Origin: Lysobacterales bacterium | GTDB lineage: Bacteria; Pseudomonadota; Gammaproteobacteria; Xanthomonadales; SZUA-36 | DNA length: 6,424 nt | Direction: 5' to 3' | NCBI GenBank assembly: GCA_013213875.1 | Contig: JABSSV010000253.1 | Span: 1 to 6,424, forward strand | Shown here: one piece after another, positions 1-5,373 of the stretch | Position numbering within the stretch: the first letter of the stretch is position 1 | Layout of the letters: every line of letters begins with the position of its first letter | Made by a program: the position numbers and the translations under genes | The notes under the pieces: model-generated | What the model saw: the letters and a program-made list of their open reading frames with translations, nothing else | Told to the model about the DNA's origin: nothing | The model's database searches: none

Positions 1-182
1 CCCGGGATACACTCCACCGGGCAAACCTCCACGCACTGGGGCTCGTCATGGTGGCCCACGCACTCGGTGCAGAGATTCGGATCAATTTCGTAGATTTCCA
101 CGCCCTGATAGATGGCCTCGTTAGGGCACACCGGTTCGCAGACGTCGCAGTTTATGCACTCATCGGTAATCTTGAGTGACAT
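1..182 (-). CDS. yfhL: YfhL-type 2[4Fe-4S] ferredoxin, 3' end cut off by window edge
   Basis: Small soluble electron carrier of the bacterial (Allochromatium/YfhL) 2[4Fe-4S] class. Sixty codons are visible, starting MSLKITDEC; family members are roughly 80-86 residues, so the C-terminal tail is missing. The first cluster motif is Cys9-x2-Cys12-x2-Cys15-x3-Cys19-Pro. The second is Cys38-x2-Cys41-x8-Cys50-x3-Cys54-Pro; the eight-residue insert between its second and third cysteines is the hallmark of this class. A further cysteine lies at position 58 in a CPVEC context. The ATG is one base after the coaD TGA stop, so translation is probably coupled to coaD. The preceding ribosome binding site is weak and lies inside the coaD end. 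The coaD-ferredoxin pairing is familiar from pseudomonads. Its partner proteins cannot be read from this window. Family assignment is very sure; the symbol is by family. Confidence 0.95.
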   Translation of the reverse strand, partial: MSLKITDECINCDVCEPVCPNEAIYQGVEIYEIDPNLCTECVGHHDEPQCVEVCPVECIP

Positions 183-183
183 G

Positions 184-672
184 TCAAAGTCCGTATTTCT
201 CGCGCAGGGCGGCACGCACATCGTCATGCACGAAGCCGGATACATCACCGCCCAGCCGCGCAATTTCCTTCACCAGCGATGAGGAAACAAAGCTGTAGCG
301 GTCGTCCGGCGTCAAAAACATGGTTTCAATATCCGGGTTCAGATGGCGATTCATGCTGGCCAGCTGGAACTCGTATTCAAAATCGGACACGGCGCGCAGG
401 CCTCGCACCAGCACCCGCGCACCCATCTCACGGACAAACTCGATGAGCAGTGTGTCGAAACCCACGACCTGAATGTTGTCGACGTCGGCCAGTACCCGCT
501 CGGTCATGGCAATACGGTGTTCCAGACTGAACAGAGGCTGCTTGTTGGGGCTTTCGGCGATGGCCACGATGACCGTATCGAACACGCGCGCAGCCCGCTT
601 GACGAGGTCCGCGTGACCATGAGTCACGGGATCGAAGGTTCCGGGATAGATAGCGGTATTGCGGGCAGACAA
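184..672 (-). CDS. coaD: Phosphopantetheine adenylyltransferase (TTG start)
   Basis: Cytoplasmic enzyme of coenzyme A synthesis that transfers AMP from ATP to 4'-phosphopantetheine, giving dephospho-CoA and pyrophosphate. From the chosen start it is 162 residues, against about 159-165 for the family. The nucleotidyltransferase signature is IYPGTFDPVTHGH at residues 8-20, with the conserved Thr12 and the catalytic His20. Also present are VRGLRAVSDFEYEFQ and the C-terminal YSFVSSSLVKEI segment. The frame is open further upstream to a GTG at 738 and an ATG at 702, but those would add 22 or 10 residues that the family lacks. The TTG at 672 has AGGAA seven bases upstream and gives the family length. 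rsmD lies 89 bases upstream on the same strand and the ferredoxin gene one base downstream. A TAAAAT at 701-706 (minus strand) could be a -10 box for a private promoter, but I see no good -35. Confidence 0.95.
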   Translation of the reverse strand: MSARNTAIYPGTFDPVTHGHADLVKRAARVFDTVIVAIAESPNKQPLFSLEHRIAMTERVLADVDNIQVVGFDTLLIEFVREMGARVLVRGLRAVSDFEYEFQLASMNRHLNPDIETMFLTPDDRYSFVSSSLVKEIARLGGDVSGFVHDDVRAALREKYGL

Positions 673-679
673 GTTGGCG

Positions 680-684
680 TTCCT
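680..684 (-). promoter_or_regulatory. Ribosome binding site that decides the coaD start
   Basis: On the minus strand AGGAA sits seven bases before the TTG codon at 670-672. Neither of the other in-frame candidates (ATG at 702, GTG at 738) has a comparable site. Together with the family length this is the main reason for choosing the TTG start of coaD. Confidence 0.6.
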
Positions 685-740
685 GTGCAGCTGGGCCCGC
701 ATTTTAACCCATTCAGGGGCAGATCGGTGCAGTTTCACAA

Positions 741-756
741 GCGCCGTTGGCGGCGC
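741..756 (-). terminator. Hairpin between rsmD and coaD, possible weak terminator or attenuator
   Basis: A perfect 6-bp GC stem (GCGCCG / CGGCGC) with a 4-base loop begins five bases after the rsmD stop. On the minus strand it is followed only by TTGTGAAA, so there is no proper U-tract. It may partly terminate or stabilise the rsmD message; read-through to coaD is likely. The stem is seen directly; the function is inferred. Confidence 0.25.
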
Positions 757-761
757 GCAGC

Positions 762-1340
762 TCAGGACTTGCGAAATAGCTGCATGCGCACTTCACCCAG
801 CTGTTTCTCACGCTCCAGAGACAGGCTTGCGGCCACGGTAACCGGCGCTTCCTGAAGGCTGCTTTCCAGATAGAGGCGACCGTTTGCAGCCAGGCCGTCA
901 CCGGTCTCCAGCAACTGCAGCGCCTGCGCTGCCAGCTCCGTACCGAAAGGCGGGTCGAGAAATATCAGATCCAGGGAGCGGGGCGGCAGCTGACCCAGCC
1001 AGGCCAGCGCATCACCGTGATGGATGGTCACCGCATCCGCTTGCAGCAGCTCACGGGCCGCCCGCAGCGCCGCAACCGCCTGCGGCGCCTGCTCCACCAG
1101 CGTCACCATCTGCGCACCGCGCGAGGCCGCCTCAAAACCCAGGGCGCCGCTGCCGGCGAACAGATCCAGCACGCGCGCACCCGGCAGCCCCGGCTGCAGC
1201 CAGTTGAACAGGGTCTCCCGGGCCCGGTCGCCGGAAGGCCGCAGGCCCGGCAGATCCGGTACCTGGAGACGTCGGCCCCGCCAGCTGCCGCTGATAATGC
1301 GTACCTGTCCGGTACCTTTCGTGCTGCGCTGCTTACCCAT
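762..1340 (-). CDS. rsmD: 16S rRNA (guanine966-N2)-methyltransferase
   Basis: S-adenosylmethionine-dependent enzyme that methylates N2 of G966 (E. coli numbering) in 16S rRNA during 30S assembly. The 192-residue protein starts MGKQRSTKG, close to the 198 residues of E. coli RsmD. The family N-terminal block GQVRIISGSWRGRRL is at residues 11-25, followed by the RARETLFNWL segment at 39-48. The SAM-binding motif I DLFAGSG is at 59-65 and the catalytic DPPF motif at 129-132. The frame is open 51 codons further upstream, but that extension crosses the spacer towards ftsY and has no family match, so the ATG at 1340 is preferred; its ribosome binding site (TAGG) is weak. The gene is divergent from ftsY and heads the rsmD-coaD-ferredoxin set. 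Both the assignment and the reading frame are secure. Confidence 0.95.
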   Translation of the reverse strand: MGKQRSTKGTGQVRIISGSWRGRRLQVPDLPGLRPSGDRARETLFNWLQPGLPGARVLDLFAGSGALGFEAASRGAQMVTLVEQAPQAVAALRAARELLQADAVTIHHGDALAWLGQLPPRSLDLIFLDPPFGTELAAQALQLLETGDGLAANGRLYLESSLQEAPVTVAASLSLEREKQLGEVRMQLFRKS

Positions 1341-1399
1341 GGCGCTCAGCCTAGCGGAGCGGCCGCGGCAACGCCATGCCCCCATCACCTGCCCCTTTA

Positions 1400-1448
1400 A
1401 TTGGCGCATAACGCCACCATGAAGGACAATGGCGCTTCGCCAGCCAAT
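1400..1448 (+). promoter_or_regulatory. Dyad-rich leader between rsmD and ftsY
   Basis: The 5-bp stem TGGCG/CGCCA occurs twice as a hairpin: 1402-1406 with 1412-1416, and 1430-1434 with 1438-1442. In addition ATTGGC at 1400-1405 can pair with GCCAAT at 1443-1448, which would enclose both. These pairings are partly exclusive, so the leader could switch, or the dyads could be protein-binding sites in the divergent rsmD/ftsY promoter region. A TTTAAT at 1396-1401 resembles a -10 box for ftsY, but the expected -35 position has no match. The pairings are seen; any role is inferred. Confidence 0.3.
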
Positions 1449-1467
1449 AGAGCCACCGCTGACAGCC

Positions 1468-2460
1468 ATGTTCCGCATTTTCCGTAAAAACAAAGCCCAG
1501 ACCGGACAGCTGCAGGAAGAGCAGCTGCGGCCGGTCGAGCAGGCCGGTGAAGAAGCGCTGGATCAGCGCCTGGAGGCCTCGCGCCGCCAGTTCGGCCAGC
1601 AGCTCAAGACCCTGCTGGCCAGCCATGGCGCCATCGACGAAGATCTGATGGACGATCTGGAGACAGCCCTGTTAACCGCCGATGTGGGCGTGGCCGCCAC
1701 GCAACGCATCATGGATGCGCTGCGCGCTGCGGTCCGTAACGGCGTGATTCGTGAACCGGAGCAGGTATTGCCCGCGGTGCAGGCCGAGCTGTTCGAGCTG
1801 ATCGAGCCCTGCGAGCAGTTTCTGGCCGTGGATGCCAGCCGCAAGCCCTTCGTCATCCTCATGGTGGGCGTGAACGGCGCCGGCAAGACCACCACCATCG
1901 GCAAGCTGGCGCGACGCTTCAAGGATGACGGACTGAGTGTCATGCTCGCCGCCGGCGACACCTTTCGGGCCGCCGCCGTGGAGCAGCTGCAGAGCTGGGG
2001 CGAGCGCAACGACGTGCCCGTGGTGGCCCAGGCCACCGGTGCAGACTCCGCAGCGGTCATATTCGATGCGCTGGAAAGCGCACGGGCCCGCGGCGTCGAC
2101 GTGCTGATCGCGGACACGGCGGGACGCCTGCACACGCAGGCCAATCTGATGGACGAGCTGAAAAAGATTCACCGGGTTATGGCCCGGCTGGATGCTAGCG
2201 CACCGCATGAGGTAATGCTGGTGGTGGATGCGGGCAACGGCCAGAACGCCCTGAATCAGGCGCGCCAGTTCAATGACGCCGTACCCCTGAGCGGTATTAC
2301 CGTAACCAAACTGGATGGCACGGCGCGCGGCGGGGTGCTGTTTGCCATTGCCGAGGCGCTACAGGTACCGATCCGCTTTATCGGCGTGGGCGAATCGGCC
2401 ACCAACCTGCGCCCCTTTGACGCCGGCAGCTTCATCAACGCCATCCTGCCCATCGAATGA
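1468..2460 (+). CDS. ftsY: Signal recognition particle receptor FtsY
   Basis: SRP-family GTPase at the inner face of the cytoplasmic membrane. It receives SRP-ribosome complexes through a GTP-dependent pairing with Ffh and passes nascent membrane proteins to the translocon. From the ATG at 1468 it is 330 residues. The start MFRIFRKNK gives a basic, amphipathic membrane-binding N-terminus. Only about 30 residues precede the four-helix N domain, so the long acidic A domain of E. coli FtsY is absent, as in many FtsY proteins. GTPase motifs are G1 GVNGAGKTT at 134-142, DTFRAAA at 164-170, DTAGR at 216-220, TKLDG at 280-284 and GVGE at 306-309. The C-terminal LRPF segment is preceded by Asn where Asp is usual. 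An upstream in-frame ATG at 1429 would add 13 residues, but its AAGGA lies only two bases away. Neither start has a good ribosome binding site. mutY follows after 13 bases. Confidence 0.95.
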   Translation: MFRIFRKNKAQTGQLQEEQLRPVEQAGEEALDQRLEASRRQFGQQLKTLLASHGAIDEDLMDDLETALLTADVGVAATQRIMDALRAAVRNGVIREPEQVLPAVQAELFELIEPCEQFLAVDASRKPFVILMVGVNGAGKTTTIGKLARRFKDDGLSVMLAAGDTFRAAAVEQLQSWGERNDVPVVAQATGADSAAVIFDALESARARGVDVLIADTAGRLHTQANLMDELKKIHRVMARLDASAPHEVMLVVDAGNGQNALNQARQFNDAVPLSGITVTKLDGTARGGVLFAIAEALQVPIRFIGVGESATNLRPFDAGSFINAILPIE

Positions 2461-2473
2461 GTAGCGCCGCGCC

Positions 2474-3499
2474 ATGAGCACGGCAGCGCCTTTTGCCACC
2501 CGCCTGCTGCACTGGTGGGACCAGCACGGGCGCCATGATCTGCCCTGGCAGCAGCCCCGTACGCCCTATCGCGTGTGGGTGAGCGAAGTGATGCTGCAAC
2601 AAACGCAGGTCAGCACGGTCATTCCCTACTTTCAGCGCTGGATGGCGCGCTTTCCCGACCTGCCCACGCTGGCCGCTGCGCACCAGGACGAGGTGCTGGC
2701 CCACTGGGCCGGCCTTGGCTACTACGCTAGGGCGCGCAATCTGCACCGCTGCGCCCAGCAGGTCATGCAGAGATACGATGGCGAACTACCCCGCTGTCCC
2801 CAGGCATTGGAGGCGCTGCCCGGCATCGGCGCCAGCACCGCCAATGCGATTGTGTCCCAGGCCCACGACGAACCACTGCCGATCCTTGATGGCAATGCCA
2901 AGCGCGTGCTGGCCCGCCATGCGGCCATCGATGGCTGGCCCGGACGCAGCGCCGTGTTGCGGCAACTGTGGCAGGCAGCGGAACAGCGCGTGCCGTCGGC
3001 GCGCGGGGCGGACTACACCCAGGCAATCATGGATCTGGGGGCCACACTTTGCACACGCAGCCGCCCCGCCTGCGATCGCTGCCCCACCCGCGAGGACTGC
3101 CAGGGCCATCAGCAGGACCGGCTGGCTGAGCTGCCTGGGCGCAAGCCACGGCGGGATGTTCCCGTGGTGGAGCGCTTTATGCTGCTGCTGCGCGATGCGC
3201 GTGGCCATCTGCTGCTGGAGCGACGACCTGCACAGGGCATCTGGGGCGGTCTCTGGTCCTTACCCGAGGCGGATGATTCCGCTAGCCTGGCCCGGCGCTT
3301 CGCGCTGCATGCGACAGACCTGGAAGCGCTGCCTGCATTAACCCACAAGCTGACCCACCGGCATCTGTTGATCACACCGCTGGCGCTGCAGCTGGACCAC
3401 ACACCGGCGCTTGCGCAGGCGCAACTGGGCTGGTTTGCAGGCGCAGAAATCGCTAGGCTGGGTCTGCCTCGGCCTGTGGCCAGGCTGCTGAACCGCTAA
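2474..3499 (+). CDS. mutY: A/G-specific adenine DNA glycosylase
   Basis: Removes adenine mispaired with 8-oxoguanine (or G), preventing G:C to T:A transversions. It is 341 residues, close to the 350 of E. coli MutY. The N-terminal catalytic domain has the SEVMLQQTQV motif with catalytic Glu38, the helix-hairpin-helix LPGIGASTANAI at 115-126, and Asp139 in PILDGN; these are offset by one from E. coli Glu37 and Asp138. The [4Fe-4S] loop is Cys193-x6-Cys200-x2-Cys203-x5-Cys209. A MutT-like C-terminal domain starts near residue 230, with ERRPAQGIWGGLWSLPE at 249-265. The 8-oxoG-reading loop, FSH in many MutY proteins, is LTH at 293-295. The gene lies 13 bases after ftsY with no clear ribosome binding site, so coupled translation is likely, and yggX follows after 10 bases, the usual mutY-yggX pair. 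Confidence 0.96.
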   Translation: MSTAAPFATRLLHWWDQHGRHDLPWQQPRTPYRVWVSEVMLQQTQVSTVIPYFQRWMARFPDLPTLAAAHQDEVLAHWAGLGYYARARNLHRCAQQVMQRYDGELPRCPQALEALPGIGASTANAIVSQAHDEPLPILDGNAKRVLARHAAIDGWPGRSAVLRQLWQAAEQRVPSARGADYTQAIMDLGATLCTRSRPACDRCPTREDCQGHQQDRLAELPGRKPRRDVPVVERFMLLLRDARGHLLLERRPAQGIWGGLWSLPEADDSASLARRFALHATDLEALPALTHKLTHRHLLITPLALQLDHTPALAQAQLGWFAGAEIARLGLPRPVARLLNR

Positions 3500-3509
3500 C
3501 GAGACCGAT

Positions 3510-3782
3510 ATGACCCGAACCGTGCACTGCCAGCTTCTGGACAAGGAAGGCCCCGGCCTGAACTTTCAGCCCTACCCCGGTGAACTGGGCGAACGCATTT
3601 ATCACCAGATCAGCGCCGAAGGCTGGCAGAGCTGGCTGGCGCACCAGACCATGTTGATCAACGAGCACCGCCTCAGCCCCATGAACCCGCCGGACCGGAA
3701 GTTTCTGGAGGGAGAAATGGAGAAATTCCTGTTTGGTGAAGGCTCCGAGCGGCCCGACGGCTACGTAGCGCCCGAGGCCTGA
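3510..3782 (+). CDS. yggX: Probable Fe(2+)-trafficking protein YggX
   Basis: Small cytoplasmic protein linked in enteric bacteria to iron handling, protection of Fe-S clusters and resistance to superoxide; its exact chemistry is not settled. It is 90 residues, the family length. The family sequence is evident throughout: MTRTVHC with the conserved Cys7, YPGELGERIY at 22-31, the QTMLINEHRL segment, then a MNPPDRKFLEGEMEKFLF block. It follows mutY by 10 bases and probably shares its message, which fits a joint role in oxidative damage defence: one gene repairs 8-oxoG lesions and the other limits iron-driven damage. The ribosome binding site is weak (GAG at 3501-3503). A short 5-bp hairpin at 3788-3800 follows the stop, but it has no U-tract and is a poor terminator candidate. 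Identification is firm. Confidence 0.96.
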   Translation: MTRTVHCQLLDKEGPGLNFQPYPGELGERIYHQISAEGWQSWLAHQTMLINEHRLSPMNPPDRKFLEGEMEKFLFGEGSERPDGYVAPEA

Positions 3783-3823
3783 CAGCGCGGCTAACAGCCG
3801 TCAGCCCAAGCATTCGCCGGTGG

Positions 3824-3852
3824 TTGACTTCGCACGCCGCAGAGGGTTTAAT
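3824..3852 (+). promoter_or_regulatory. Sigma70-like promoter of tRNA-Phe
   Basis: TTGACT at 3824-3829 and TTTAAT at 3847-3852 are separated by an ideal 17-base spacer. The following discriminator, ACCGCGCC at 3853-3860, is GC-rich, as is typical of stable-RNA promoters under stringent (ppGpp) control. Transcription should start near 3858-3860, giving a leader of about 47-49 bases before the tRNA. A 6-bp inverted repeat (CAGAGG 3840-3845, CCTCTG 3859-3864) brackets the -10 box. This is the best promoter in the window by eye. Confidence 0.75.
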
Positions 3853-3906
3853 ACCGCGCCTCTGAGGGTCAGTGCCAACCGCCCCTCACGTAAGCAAGTC
3901 CAGCCT

Positions 3907-3982
3907 GCCCAGGTAGCTCAGTTGGTAGAGCAGCGGATTGAAAATCCGCGTGTCGGTGGTTCGATTCCGCCCCTGGGCACCA
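3907..3982 (+). tRNA. tRNA-Phe (anticodon GAA)
   Basis: A complete 76-base tRNA with encoded CCA. The acceptor stem is GCCCAGG at 3907-3913 paired with CCTGGGC at 3972-3978, with discriminator A3979 and CCA at 3980-3982. The D arm contains AGCTCAGTTGGTAGAGC. The anticodon stem GCGGA/TCCGC encloses the loop TTGAAAA, giving anticodon GAA for phenylalanine. The T arm GGTGG-TTCGATT-CCGCC has one G-T wobble. It is very close to E. coli tRNA-Phe and has the same length. A clear promoter lies upstream. A 6-bp hairpin in the predicted 5' leader (TGAGGG 3863-3868, CCCTCA 3883-3888) would be removed by processing. The tRNA 3' end runs directly into a strongly dyad-symmetric trailer. yggX followed by tRNA-Phe is, as I recall, also seen in pseudomonads. 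Confidence 0.98.
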
Positions 3983-4107
3983 TTCTCTCAGGCAGTAAAA
4001 ATCACCCGGGCGACTATCGTCGCCTACCCTTGCTGGCAGAGATAACGGCCGCTCTCAATGACGGTGCTGGCGTCATTTTCGTCGCCCGCCACTTGCCTGA
4101 GGGAATG
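3981..4107 (+). repeat. Nested inverted-repeat element in the tRNA-Phe trailer; unclassified structured RNA or MITE-like palindrome
   Basis: The outer arms are 3981-3994 and 4094-4107: 13 of 14 positions are complementary and the one mismatch (3986/4102) is a G-U pair in RNA. Nested inside, CGGGCGAC at 4007-4014 is perfectly complementary to GTCGCCCG at 4081-4088. Inside that lies a 7-bp hairpin, AATGACG 4057-4063 with CGTCATT 4071-4077. The arm at 4009-4014 can alternatively pair locally with GTCGCC at 4019-4024 across a 4-base loop, so two folds compete. The left arm starts on the CA of the tRNA CCA end. The right arm contains GAGGGA (4099-4104), a good ribosome binding site for an in-frame GTG at 4113 upstream of the acetyltransferase gene. 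I recognise no known family, and there is no clear target-site duplication. The pairings are directly visible; the role is open. Confidence 0.5.
4057..4080 (+). terminator. Possible intrinsic terminator of the tRNA-Phe transcript
   Basis: A perfect 7-bp stem (AATGACG 4057-4063, CGTCATT 4071-4077) with a 7-base loop ends in a short T run (TTTT 4076-4079, two of these within the stem). The stem base is AT-rich and the T-tract short, so termination would be partial at best. It is the only terminator-like structure between the tRNA and the next gene and lies within the larger nested inverted repeat. Confidence 0.4.
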
Positions 4108-4178
4108 CGGACGTGGTTTATTCTTCCCAGCCGCCGGCAAAGACCCCCAATCCCCACCCAACCGGAGCCGCTTACATC

Positions 4179-4874
4179 ATGCAAGACGATTCTTACTTCG
4201 AGGCCGACCTGCTTCAGACCAGCGATATTGAACCCTTGACGTCCATGGTGGGCGCACATTTCATCCGCAAGGAACCGCTGGCCCACGCACTGGGCATTAC
4301 GCAGCCCGAAATGACCGGCTTTTTAACCGCTCTGCTCAGGGAAAGTGTGCGCCTGCAAACAGGGCTGGTGCTGCGTTTGAAGCCTGAATATTGCCCGGAC
4401 CGAAGCAACAACCGGGTTGGTTACATGATCGGTACCGCCTACGACTACGAACTTCCGGAAGCGGTCGCCCGTGAACTGTCACCCAAGATTCTGAGTGTTT
4501 TTACCTTACTGGAACAACTTGCCGCCAGTTCCCCCATTGAGACCCAGCCCGAGGAGACTCTCATTATCCAGATGCTCGGCGTCACTTTTGAATTCATTTC
4601 CGGGCTTTCGCGAGAAGACCAGCAACGTTTCGGCGCTTCCTTCAAGCCCGTCTGGCTACCTGCCATGGGCAAACTGATCAGAAACCACCCCCGATTCAAC
4701 GGCGTGGTTGGGCAAACCACCGGCAGCAACTCGCGCGCCTATGCAGAAAACGCTGGCTGGCGAAAAGTGGGCTACCTGCCCTACGCAGATTATGTCTGCC
4801 CCATTCTGCAGGACCGGGTCTTCCGGACAGTACCGGATGGTTGCACCCAGTTTCTGCTTCGGGTGCGCGATTAG
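4179..4874 (+). CDS. GNAT-like N-acetyltransferase domain protein, substrate unknown
   Basis: I do not recognise a named family. The 231-residue soluble protein has features of the GNAT acyltransferase fold. Near the N-terminus a helix FIRKEPLAHALGI (28-40) resembles the 'F..EPL...LG' opening of several GNAT enzymes. At 184-205, NSRAYAENAGWRKVGYLPYADY resembles the terminal GNAT strand-helix pattern, where a small aromatic helix is followed by a strand reaching a Tyr. No clear acetyl-CoA pyrophosphate loop (Q/RxxGxG/A) is visible, so catalysis is uncertain. The ATG at 4179 is chosen because the preceding 22 residues from the GTG at 4113 are proline-rich and outside the fold; it has GGAG 11 bases upstream. 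The GTG alternative has the better spaced GAGGGA. Two sampled lines are about 55-57% GC, against about 67-70% in mutY, which may indicate transfer beside the tRNA gene. It converges on the SRPBCC gene. Confidence 0.7.
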   Translation: MQDDSYFEADLLQTSDIEPLTSMVGAHFIRKEPLAHALGITQPEMTGFLTALLRESVRLQTGLVLRLKPEYCPDRSNNRVGYMIGTAYDYELPEAVARELSPKILSVFTLLEQLAASSPIETQPEETLIIQMLGVTFEFISGLSREDQQRFGASFKPVWLPAMGKLIRNHPRFNGVVGQTTGSNSRAYAENAGWRKVGYLPYADYVCPILQDRVFRTVPDGCTQFLLRVRD

Positions 4875-4938
4875 ACCTCGCGCCTCGGCGCCGGCAGCAT
4901 GGACGCGCCTGCGATCAGGGCGGGGCTTACGGGCGCGC

Positions 4939-5373
4939 TCAGTACTTTGGCAGGGCTTGGAGAATGGCCCGGAACCCACCATGGAAGCGCCGGGCCGCGC
5001 GCCGGGTTAGAAACCAGCCGACCAGGGGGATTTTCAGCTTGAAGGTGGAGCGCCAGCGGACCCGAGTGCCCTCAGGCACAGCGCTCAACTCGATTTCTCC
5101 GCCTTCGTGAATCACCGTTACCGGTTTTGACGCAACAATGCGATAGGCCAGCCGCTGGGACGGCTCGAACGCGGTAATCTCCTCCTGCAATACCATTTCG
5201 CCGACGCTAATCCGACGCAGGGCCCCCACGCCATTCGGTGCCGGCTCGCCCTCTTTAAGCAGCGCCGAAGCCGTGATGCCGGGAAAACGGTGGTAGTTGG
5301 CATGATCTGCCAGCAGGGCAAAAACCTGCGCGGGCGGCAGCGCCACGGTCTCGATAACGTCTATGGTTCGCAT
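4939..5373 (-). CDS. SRPBCC family (polyketide cyclase/dehydrase-like) protein
   Basis: A 144-residue protein of the START/Bet v1-like SRPBCC superfamily, whose members bind lipids or other hydrophobic ligands in a deep cavity. The opening MRTIDVIETVALPPAQVFALLADHANYHRFPGI has the typical pattern: a first strand, then 'PxxxVFxLlaDxxnyxxFpG'. Later features are VLQEEITAFEPSQRLAYRIV (61-80), GGEIELSAVPEGTRVRWRSTFKL (91-113) and a C-terminal helix rich in Arg (RRAARRFHGGFRAIL, 124-138), consistent with the long final helix. There is no signal peptide, so it is probably cytoplasmic. The ATG at 5373 has AGG seven bases upstream. Its specific ligand cannot be read. It converges with the acetyltransferase gene; upstream it has its own spacer carrying a dyad and a possible -10 box, so it may be transcribed alone. 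Confidence 0.85.
   Translation of the reverse strand: MRTIDVIETVALPPAQVFALLADHANYHRFPGITASALLKEGEPAPNGVGALRRISVGEMVLQEEITAFEPSQRLAYRIVASKPVTVIHEGGEIELSAVPEGTRVRWRSTFKLKIPLVGWFLTRRAARRFHGGFRAILQALPKY

Noticed and set aside
343..855. Plus-strand open frame of about 170 codons opposite coaD
   Set aside because: It lies antisense to coaD, crosses the coaD-rsmD spacer, and its translation has no domain-like pattern. coaD on the minus strand matches its family end to end.
1419..1487. 22-codon upstream ORF (MKDNGASPANRA...) overlapping the ftsY start
   Set aside because: No ribosome binding site precedes it and its composition is not that of a known leader peptide; kept only as a weak possibility.
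1341..1493. N-terminal extension of rsmD by 51 codons
   Set aside because: It crosses the divergent spacer and overlaps the start of ftsY; RsmD proteins begin near the ATG at 1340.
3820..4239. Plus-strand open frame of about 139 codons spanning the tRNA gene
   Set aside because: It reads straight through the tRNA promoter and the tRNA-Phe gene, so it is an accident of frame.
4880..4891. GCGCC-TC-GGCGC as a terminator between the convergent genes
   Set aside because: The loop would be only two bases and no T-run follows on either strand.
3960..4900. Genomic island attachment site at tRNA-Phe
   Set aside because: I found no second copy of the tRNA 3' end and no integrase gene in the window; the lower GC of one gene alone is not enough.
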